In this document: positions 58,399-64,000 of the stretch, in pieces
Layout: every line of letters starts with the position of its first letter
Numbering within the stretch: the first letter of the stretch is position 1
Assembly (NCBI RefSeq): GCF_907165195.1
Contig: NZ_OU015584.1
Span: forward strand, 2,385,291 to 2,449,290
DNA: 64,000 nucleotides
Direction of reading: 5' to 3'
Origin: Parvicella tangerina
GTDB lineage: Bacteria > Bacteroidota > Bacteroidia > Flavobacteriales_D > Parvicellaceae
Position numbers and translations under genes: made by a program
Notes under the pieces: generated by a model
Seen by the model: the letters and a program-made list of their open reading frames with translations, nothing else
Told to the model about the DNA's origin: nothing
Databases searched by the model: none

Positions 58399-59205
58399 AT
58401 GAGCAGAAATTTTCTTGTACCTCACGATTTTACACCTGTTGGTGATATGGCATTAAAGCAAGCTATCTACCTGGCGAAAGCTACTGACGCCACCGTATCT
58501 CTTTTGCATGTTGTTAAAAATGACAAACTAAAAGCCGAAGCCGAAGTCAAACTAAAAAAGATCAAAGCAAAAACAGTAGAAGATCACCCAAACATTAAGG
58601 TCAAACTTTATGCCGTAGCAGGTGACATTTTTACGGATATTGGAAAAACAGCCGAAGCACTTAAATCTAGTGTCATCATAATGGGAACACATGGTGCTAA
58701 GGGAATGCAAAAGGTATTTGGAAGTTTTGCAATGAAGGTTATTACCTCTACCAGCGTTCCTTTTATGGTAGTCCAAAATGATTCTGTGATCAAAAAGATG
58801 GAACGAATTGTTTTTCCGCTAGGTATTCAGGCAGAAACGCTACAAATTATGGGGTTCTGCTCCAATCTGGCAAAAGCTTTTGGTGCAGAGGTTCATCTTG
58901 TTGCTGAGAAACAGACCGATGCACGATTTGCCAACAAGACAAAAATCAACTTTCAGGTTGTTGGAAAGCAAATGAAGGCGAATGATGTGAAAGTTAAAAT
59001 GGAATACCTCGATGGTAGTGGAAGTTTTCTCAAGAAGATTCTGGATTACACACAACAGGTTAAAGGTGATATGATTGCTGTTTCCTATTATAATGAATCA
59101 ATGATCCCAGCTTTTGATCGTTTTGCTCAGAATATCATTACTAATGAACTAAATATTCCTTCACTGATCATTAATTCCAAGTCAGTGAGCTCTCCTTATT
59201 TCTAG
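58399..59205 (+). CDS. universal stress protein family protein
   Basis: A 268-residue tandem UspA-like protein. The first domain is typical: FLVPHDFTPVGDMALKQAIY, ATVSLLHVV, and the nucleotide-binding GTHGAKGMQKVFGSFAM followed by SVPFMVV (about 1-140). The second domain (about 145-265) is diverged, with QIMGFCSNLAKAFGAEVHLV and no clear G-x2-G-x9-G(S/T) loop, so only the first may bind ATP. Located upstream of an amino-acid permease gene on the same strand with 165 bases between, where a hairpin occurs. Confidence 0.88.
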   Translation: MSRNFLVPHDFTPVGDMALKQAIYLAKATDATVSLLHVVKNDKLKAEAEVKLKKIKAKTVEDHPNIKVKLYAVAGDIFTDIGKTAEALKSSVIIMGTHGAKGMQKVFGSFAMKVITSTSVPFMVVQNDSVIKKMERIVFPLGIQAETLQIMGFCSNLAKAFGAEVHLVAEKQTDARFANKTKINFQVVGKQMKANDVKVKMEYLDGSGSFLKKILDYTQQVKGDMIAVSYYNESMIPAFDRFAQNIITNELNIPSLIINSKSVSSPYF

Positions 59206-59216
59206 GAAAATTACTT

Positions 59217-59239
59217 TTGCTTTTCACCTGAGTGAAAGG
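59217..59239 (+). terminator. hairpin after the universal stress protein gene
   Basis: TTTTCAC pairs with GTGAAA (TTTCAC, loop CTGA, GTGAAA; 59222-59237), extendable by two more pairs. A T-rich run (AATTTTG) follows only after six bases, so it is a weak terminator candidate at best. TACTTTTG (59212-59219) overlaps it and would fit a -7 element for the permease gene. Confidence 0.35.
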
Positions 59240-59370
59240 TGTCAAATTTTGTTAAATCCAGCCAGAAACCTTAATTGGCTTCAAGATTTGCTACATTTGA
59301 AAGTAGGGTAATTATTGCTATAAATTACTTTAACAGTGGTTTATGCCATTTATTAGACTCTTTTTTCAGT

Positions 59371-61143
59371 ATGGAAGCAAAAAGTGAACATAAAAAGCTA
59401 AATCAACTAGCATCTACTGCTATATGCGGAAATGACATCAGTTCTTCCGTCCTTTATGTATCGGCTCTAGCTATTGCTTTTGCTGGACAATATGCATGGA
59501 TAACCTTACTCATTGTTTCATTAGTATTGTTTTTCTTCAGAAGAATCTACGGTGAAGTTGTAGGTGCATTACCACTTAACGGAGGAGCCTACAATGCCTT
59601 ACTAAACACTACAAGTAAAGCCACAGCTTCGTTTGCGGCAACACTAACGATTTTGTCATATATGGCAACTGCTGTGATATCCGCTAACGAGGCCGTCCAT
59701 TATCTACACCATATTTTTGACGGACTTCCAATTATCATTGCTACCATAGGTTTATTGGGAATCTTTGCTGCATTAGTCATTGCTGGGATCTCTGAATCAG
59801 CAAAAGTTGCTATTGGCATCTTTCTTTTTCACTTAACCTCTCTCTTGATACTCAGTGGTTTTATCATCTTTTACCTGACTCAAACAGGAATAGACACCTT
59901 ATACAACAACTGGCATTTGCCGCTATCTGACAATCAAAGTATTGTGACAGCCATTTTCTTTGGATTTGCAGCTTCAATGCTTGGCGTTTCTGGATTTGAA
60001 AGTTCAGCCAACTTTGTGGAAGAGCAGAAAAAAGGTGTTTTTCCAAAAACACTCAGAAATATGTGGATTGTAGTGAGTGTTATCAATCCTTTAATGGCTC
60101 TTTTTGCACTATCTTTATTCAGTGTTCCCGTACTTCAGGGTCCAGATTATCAGAACACCTTACTGGTTCAGATGGGCGAACATGTGGGAGGACAAAGTAT
60201 TGCCTATTTAATTGCCGTTGATGCATTTCTCGTTCTTAGCGGAGCTGTACTGACCAGTTTTGTAGGCGTATCAGGACTACTAGAGCGAATGACTCTTGAT
60301 CGAATCATGCCCCCCTACTTCCTGAAGAAAAATAAAAAAAATAGTTCTTACCGAATTATCATCATGTTCTTCATTCTTTGTGTTTCTGTTCTGCTAATCA
60401 CACAAGGACAAGTAAATCTATTGGCTGGGGTATACACCATCTCCTTCTTGTCTGTAATGACGTTATTTGGAATTGGTAATATTCTATTAAAAGTAAGGCG
60501 AGGAATGTTACCCAGGCCTGAAAAAGCCTCTTGGGTAGCTTTAATATTTGCTATCATAGCTGTAGTTACAGCTCTCATTGGAAACATCTTAATGCCTCCA
60601 GAAAATGGACTTCCAAGCAATTTCACCGTATTTCTGTATTACTTTATTCCATCCATGCTATTTATTGTGATCATGCTCAATAGAACCAGTTTATTGAAGG
60701 TATTACTGAATGTGACCAATTCAATTTTTAATTCTATCAGAAAAAGAGTAACGAGCATTGACAGAAGCATTCAGAAAACGATTGATAAAATCAATTCTCA
60801 AGAGTTTGTCTTTTTTACGAAAGGTGATGACATCGCTACGCTCAATAAAGTAATGCTTTACATCAGCAAAAATGAACATACTAAAAAGATGAAAATCGTT
60901 ACAGTGATTAATGATGAAGTGGAACTACCCAAAGATATGTCACAAGAGATTGATTTCCTAGACCGTGAATATCCAGAGATAGACATCGAGTTTATTTCTG
61001 AGAAAGGTGAATTCACTCCAGAGCTTGTTCAAGAATACTCAGAGAGATGGAACATCCCTGTCAACTTCATGTTTATTGGATCTCCAAGTGATAAGTTCCC
61101 CTATAGAATTGAGGAATTGGGAGGTGTACGGTTGATCATATAA
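59371..61143 (+). CDS. APC family amino acid/polyamine permease
   Basis: A 590-residue membrane transporter with about 12 hydrophobic segments (residues 25-460) and a cytosolic C-terminal region of about 130 residues with a Lys- and Glu-rich, alpha/beta pattern (KKMKIVTVINDEVELPKDMS), which looks like a divergent regulatory domain. TM1 contains the unwound segment of APC carriers (ICGNDISSSVLYVSALA), and GVSGFESSANFVEEQK is the family's conserved TM6 region. ATG at 59371 is used; the frame is open for 32 more codons with a TTG start at 59275, less likely. The substrate is not known. A universal stress protein gene precedes it. Confidence 0.88.
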   Translation: MEAKSEHKKLNQLASTAICGNDISSSVLYVSALAIAFAGQYAWITLLIVSLVLFFFRRIYGEVVGALPLNGGAYNALLNTTSKATASFAATLTILSYMATAVISANEAVHYLHHIFDGLPIIIATIGLLGIFAALVIAGISESAKVAIGIFLFHLTSLLILSGFIIFYLTQTGIDTLYNNWHLPLSDNQSIVTAIFFGFAASMLGVSGFESSANFVEEQKKGVFPKTLRNMWIVVSVINPLMALFALSLFSVPVLQGPDYQNTLLVQMGEHVGGQSIAYLIAVDAFLVLSGAVLTSFVGVSGLLERMTLDRIMPPYFLKKNKKNSSYRIIIMFFILCVSVLLITQGQVNLLAGVYTISFLSVMTLFGIGNILLKVRRGMLPRPEKASWVALIFAIIAVVTALIGNILMPPENGLPSNFTVFLYYFIPSMLFIVIMLNRTSLLKVLLNVTNSIFNSIRKRVTSIDRSIQKTIDKINSQEFVFFTKGDDIATLNKVMLYISKNEHTKKMKIVTVINDEVELPKDMSQEIDFLDREYPEIDIEFISEKGEFTPELVQEYSERWNIPVNFMFIGSPSDKFPYRIEELGGVRLII

Positions 61144-61162
61144 CCCCTATCGATTAACTTTG
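61132..61162 (+). promoter_or_regulatory. promoter of the BtuF-like gene
   Basis: TTG at 61132-61134 and TAACTTTG at 61155-61162 fit the Bacteroidota promoter with 20-base spacing. The ATG at 61169 is only 7 bases after the -7 element, so the mRNA should have a leader of about 0-4 bases. Confidence 0.68.
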
Positions 61163-61168
61163 TTCATA

Positions 61169-61963
61169 ATGACTTATCCAGTTTCAATAAACGATCAGAT
61201 GAACAGAGAGCTGAAGATCTACTCAGCACCTCAACGCATCATCTCTCTAGTTCCATCCATAACAGAATTACTTTATGATCTCGGGCTTAAGGAAGAAGTT
61301 ATCGGCCTAACCAAATTTTGCATCCATCCTAAATCATGGTGCAGCACAAAAACAAAGGTCGGAGGAACTAAAAAGCTAAAAACAGAGCAAATTAAAACAC
61401 TTCAACCAGACCTTATTATCGGAAATAAAGAAGAGAATACTCCTGAAGACATTTTTGAGCTTGAAAAAAAGTTCAACGTACTAATGACAGATGTGAATAG
61501 CTTTGAAGATGCTTTAGAGATGATCAAACTCCTTGGCATTGCATGCGACAGAACATTGGCGAGTTCAAGTTTAATCTCTCGGCTGCAGCAATTGAAAGTA
61601 GAAAATGACTCTTCCGAGAACAGAAGTGCTATTTACCTCATTTGGAATGATCCAATCTACGCAGTTGGCCGACAAACATTTATTAACGATATGATGCGCC
61701 TGGCTGGTTTCAAAAATCTAATCAAAACAGACAGATACCCTGAAATAACTGTTGAAGATATTCAGAATCTTAATCCTGAACTACTACTTCTTTCAACAGA
61801 GCCTTTTCCCTTCGGAAACAAGCATTTATCAAAATTTAAAACTAATTTAAAAAATACTCACACCATCATTGTAGATGGGGAAATGTTTAGCTGGTATGGA
61901 TCAAGACTACTTCAGTCCTTTGAATATTTCAACCAATTAAAAACAGACTTGGAACCAAAATGA
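61169..61963 (+). CDS. BtuF-like helical-backbone metal receptor without signal peptide
   Basis: A 264-residue protein of the periplasmic-binding class with a long backbone helix (BtuF/FepB type). Marks: RIISLVPSITELLYDLGLKE near the N-terminus, KVGGTKKLKTEQIKTLQPDL and LLSTEPFPFG, with IYAVGRQTFINDMMRLAGF in the C-lobe. There is no signal peptide or lipobox, so it is likely cytosolic, unlike canonical BtuF. No TonB-dependent receptor or ABC genes flank it. Corrinoid, heme or siderophore ligands are possible. The start ATG is 7 bases after a promoter -7 element. Confidence 0.8.
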   Translation: MTYPVSINDQMNRELKIYSAPQRIISLVPSITELLYDLGLKEEVIGLTKFCIHPKSWCSTKTKVGGTKKLKTEQIKTLQPDLIIGNKEENTPEDIFELEKKFNVLMTDVNSFEDALEMIKLLGIACDRTLASSSLISRLQQLKVENDSSENRSAIYLIWNDPIYAVGRQTFINDMMRLAGFKNLIKTDRYPEITVEDIQNLNPELLLLSTEPFPFGNKHLSKFKTNLKNTHTIIVDGEMFSWYGSRLLQSFEYFNQLKTDLEPK

Positions 61964-61964
61964 T

Positions 61965-61972
61965 TACCTTTG
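61965..61972 (+). promoter_or_regulatory. -7 promoter element before the dihydroorotase-like gene
   Basis: TACCTTTG matches TAnnTTTG. It lies 31 bases before the ATG at 62003 and 10 before the ATG at 61982. No clear -33 element. Confidence 0.4.
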
Positions 61973-62002
61973 TCTTTTGGAATGCAATCAACTCCAAAAA
62001 AC

Positions 62003-63259
62003 ATGAATCTACTGATCAAGTCCGCCACGGTAATCGACCCCAACTCTCCTTACAACAATCAAACAAAAGACATCCTTATCCTTAACGGAACGGTTGAAAA
62101 AATTGGAGACAACCTCTCGGATGAGTCATGCGAGGTGATCACAAATAATAACCTCCATATCTCACCAGGGCTAGTTGACATGAGAAGCAACCTCAGAACA
62201 CCTGGCTATGAGCAGCACGAAAACTTTGAAGCGGCACTAAAATCAGCTGAAGCAGGTGGCTTCACAGAAATCTGCGTAATGCCTAGCACTCTTCCCGCGT
62301 TAGACAACAGCAGCATGGTTTCGCAACTTATCGAAAGAAGTAAAAAGCACAAGGTAACAGTTCACCCTATCGGAGCGATTAGCCAACAACTTGAAGGGAA
62401 GGAATTGGCAGAGATGTTCGACATGAAACAAGCTGGAGCCGTTGCTTTTTCTGATGACAAAAACCCAATCAAAGATGCTAACCTCATGTCGAGAGGGCTG
62501 TTATATGCTAAAAATTTTGACGGTTTAATCATGTCTTTTCCTAATGAAACTTCTATTTCTGGACACGGACAGGTTCATGAAGGCAAAATAAGCACTACAT
62601 TAGGTCTTGAAGGAATTCCCGCTCTTGCAGAGGAAATAAACGCATCGAGAGACCTGTTTTTGGCAAACTACAATGAAGCTAGGATACATTTAGGCCCAAT
62701 ATCATGCAGCAACTCCGTGAGTATGATCGCAGAAGCTAAGTCAGAAGGAATAAAAGCAACTAGTGACATCGCTGCTCACCAACTATGGTTTACAGATGCA
62801 GATTGCACCAGTTTTGATTCTAATTACAAAGTAAACCCTCCATTTCGCAGTCAAGAACATATCGATGACCTTATTGAAGGACTAAAGTCGGGAGCAATCG
62901 ATGTGATCACCTCTGATCATTCACCCTGGGACGAAGAAGAGAAACAAAAAGAATTTGAGTTAGCAAAATTCGGAATCACTTCACTCCAAACAACTTTTAG
63001 CGCTTCTTTAACTAAACTAACAAAAGAGATTGGTTTACAATCGATTATTCAAAAACTATCAATCAACCCAAGAACTATTCTTCAGCTTGATATCCCAATT
63101 GTAAAGGAAGGGTTTAATGCAAATTTTGTACTGTTCGATCCAACAGAAACGTGGACATTAAAAAAAGAAGATATTCTTTCAAAGAACAAAAACACACCTT
63201 TTATTGGGACCACGTTTACAGGAAAGGTCATAAGAACTATTCACAACAGAATGGATTAG
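62003..63259 (+). CDS. inactive dihydroorotase homologue (PyrC'-like)
   Basis: A 418-residue amidohydrolase-fold protein most similar to type I dihydroorotases: LISPGLVD region, GGFTEICVMPSTLP, GHGQVHEGKISTTLG, SDHSPWDEEEKQKEF. The metal ligands are mostly gone: the DxHxHxRxPG motif reads DMRSNLRTPG (both His lost), the VHCED His is Phe (SFPNE) and the HxxHxS His is Pro (HLGPIS). Only the Asp of TSDHSPW and other non-ligand features remain. It cannot bind the binuclear Zn site. In Pseudomonas such an inactive PyrC' is a structural subunit of aspartate transcarbamoylase, a probable role here. Start 62003 was preferred (MNLLIKSATVIDP); ATG 61982 is possible. Confidence 0.88.
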   Translation: MNLLIKSATVIDPNSPYNNQTKDILILNGTVEKIGDNLSDESCEVITNNNLHISPGLVDMRSNLRTPGYEQHENFEAALKSAEAGGFTEICVMPSTLPALDNSSMVSQLIERSKKHKVTVHPIGAISQQLEGKELAEMFDMKQAGAVAFSDDKNPIKDANLMSRGLLYAKNFDGLIMSFPNETSISGHGQVHEGKISTTLGLEGIPALAEEINASRDLFLANYNEARIHLGPISCSNSVSMIAEAKSEGIKATSDIAAHQLWFTDADCTSFDSNYKVNPPFRSQEHIDDLIEGLKSGAIDVITSDHSPWDEEEKQKEFELAKFGITSLQTTFSASLTKLTKEIGLQSIIQKLSINPRTILQLDIPIVKEGFNANFVLFDPTETWTLKKEDILSKNKNTPFIGTTFTGKVIRTIHNRMD

Positions 63260-63984
63260 TTGAGAATTAACTCTTCAAATTGAAAGCGTCTACCACTAAA
63301 CGCATTCAAATCAACCGCCCCATTAATTCCTGGCACACTACCCTTGGCAGTATATTGCCAGAAATCCCACATTCTTCCCGCAAGATCAGGTTGGCTAATA
63401 ATATTTCTGACCCAAAACAAGCATTTTTCAAAATCCTTTACGTTCAAGTATTTCTCATAGAAAGCCTCGTTGCAGTAAATAATTGGATAGACGTTATAAT
63501 GTTCAAGCAATCTATCTAAAAACAATTTGAAATTGGCACGAAACTTCTGCACAGGAATTGAAGTATTGCAGTTGTTATCAAACTCAAGATCAATCGCTGG
63601 AGGTAAGTCTCCCTTAAGATCCCCGACTACATCGATAAAATGATTCACCTGAACAATTGGATCCGTGCAAAAACTGTAATAGTGATACACTCCGACCGTC
63701 AACCCTGCTTTTCTTGCATCCTTGTAATATGAATTAAAACGAGTATCTTTCCAGTCTCCTCCCTCTGTAGACTTCATAATCACAAAATCCCAGCCATCCA
63801 TCTTCACTTGCTCAAAATCAATCTCACCTTGATGATGTGATACATCAATACCTTGAACGGGGTAAATGATCTTACTTGGATAATTCATTCGAATAACACC
63901 ATAAACCACTAACAAATAACCGATCAATGCAATCAGGCTAACCCCGAAAGAAATCGCAATGAACCACCGCAGGAGCGACTTCAT
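63256..63984 (-). CDS. membrane-anchored GH25 lysozyme
   Basis: A 242-residue glycoside hydrolase family 25 protein (N,O-diacetylmuramidase). An N-terminal hydrophobic helix (about 8-30, FIAISFGVSLIALIGYLLVV) anchors it, and the catalytic domain starts at GIDVSHHQGEIDF (catalytic Asp). PAIDLEFDNN (DxE pair) and FVIMKSTEGGDW are typical. It would face the periplasm and act on peptidoglycan. Its stop codon overlaps the end of the converging dihydroorotase-like gene by 4 bases. Confidence 0.92.
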   Translation of the reverse strand: MKSLLRWFIAISFGVSLIALIGYLLVVYGVIRMNYPSKIIYPVQGIDVSHHQGEIDFEQVKMDGWDFVIMKSTEGGDWKDTRFNSYYKDARKAGLTVGVYHYYSFCTDPIVQVNHFIDVVGDLKGDLPPAIDLEFDNNCNTSIPVQKFRANFKLFLDRLLEHYNVYPIIYCNEAFYEKYLNVKDFEKCLFWVRNIISQPDLAGRMWDFWQYTAKGSVPGINGAVDLNAFSGRRFQFEELILN

Positions 63985-64000
63985 AGTTAGCCTCTACTTA

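Noticed and set aside
62003-63259. Frameshift or sequencing error explaining the lost His residues in the dihydroorotase homologue
   Set aside because: The four changes are separate substitutions in different motifs and the frame is intact throughout, so one error cannot explain them.
1-64000. tRNA, rRNA, CRISPR, transposase or integrase genes
   Set aside because: I looked through the intergenic gaps and found no cloverleaf-like sequence, no spaced identical direct repeats and no transposase-type reading frame. The gaps are too short for rRNA.

Overview
The window comes from a Bacteroidota chromosome, most likely a Flavobacteriales-type bacterium (family not resolvable by eye). The evidence is: secreted proteins with type IX secretion (T9SS) C-terminal sorting domains, a SprB-repeat adhesin followed by a PorP/SprF partner, a YtxJ-type bacillithiol protein, several promoters of the Bacteroidota form TTG-N17-23-TAnnTTTG, and few Shine-Dalgarno sequences. 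The DNA is A+T rich and densely coding. I see no rRNA, tRNA, CRISPR array, transposase or prophage.

Layout. 1-1940: the end of a large Vps10/sortilin-like propeller protein, a Crp/Fnr regulator and two small membrane proteins. 2000-9050: a fatty-acid beta-oxidation operon on the minus strand, marR-fadN-fadA-fadE, in the Bacillus subtilis fadNAE order. It is interrupted twice by four-helix-bundle (S23/IVP-like) genes sitting among degenerate short-period A+T-rich tracts. A pair of palindromic 18-bp repeats lies upstream of marR. 9054-12970: sensor kinase, TypA GTPase, MazG-like pyrophosphohydrolase, GNAT enzyme. 12969-13291: a leader region with hairpins and a 34-codon ORF, ahead of a 2569-residue surface protein (13292-21001) and its PorP/SprF partner, then YtxJ and a CotH-family secreted kinase. 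24400-33300: outer-membrane barrel, small secreted protein, CoA transferase, MscS channel, an M16 protease pair (one active, one degenerate subunit), a protein of the set usually mislabelled asparagine synthetase B, and a lipoprotein.

33286-43540: pgk, a phosphoribosyltransferase, two glycosyltransferases, a secreted unknown, an ECF sigma factor with a membrane partner, and a TPR hybrid histidine kinase overlapping a LytTR regulator. 43543-51290: a second T9SS cargo protein, CinA, a DUF4442 protein, a second ECF sigma/membrane-protein pair, a cation diffusion facilitator, a PaaE-like reductase and an alpha/beta hydrolase. 51326-64000: S41 protease, a coiled-coil secreted protein, a RibD-C reductase, RluF, an esterase with a T9SS type A domain, a cytosolic THI5-like binding protein, a universal stress protein, an APC permease, a BtuF-like protein without signal peptide, a dihydroorotase homologue that has lost most of its metal ligands, and a membrane-anchored GH25 lysozyme.

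The observations most worth following are the four-helix-bundle genes and their tracts inside the fad operon, the fixed 468-bp (156-residue) higher-order SprB repeat, the structured leader before that giant gene, the inactivated dihydroorotase, and promoters placed so close to start codons that the transcripts would be leaderless or nearly so.
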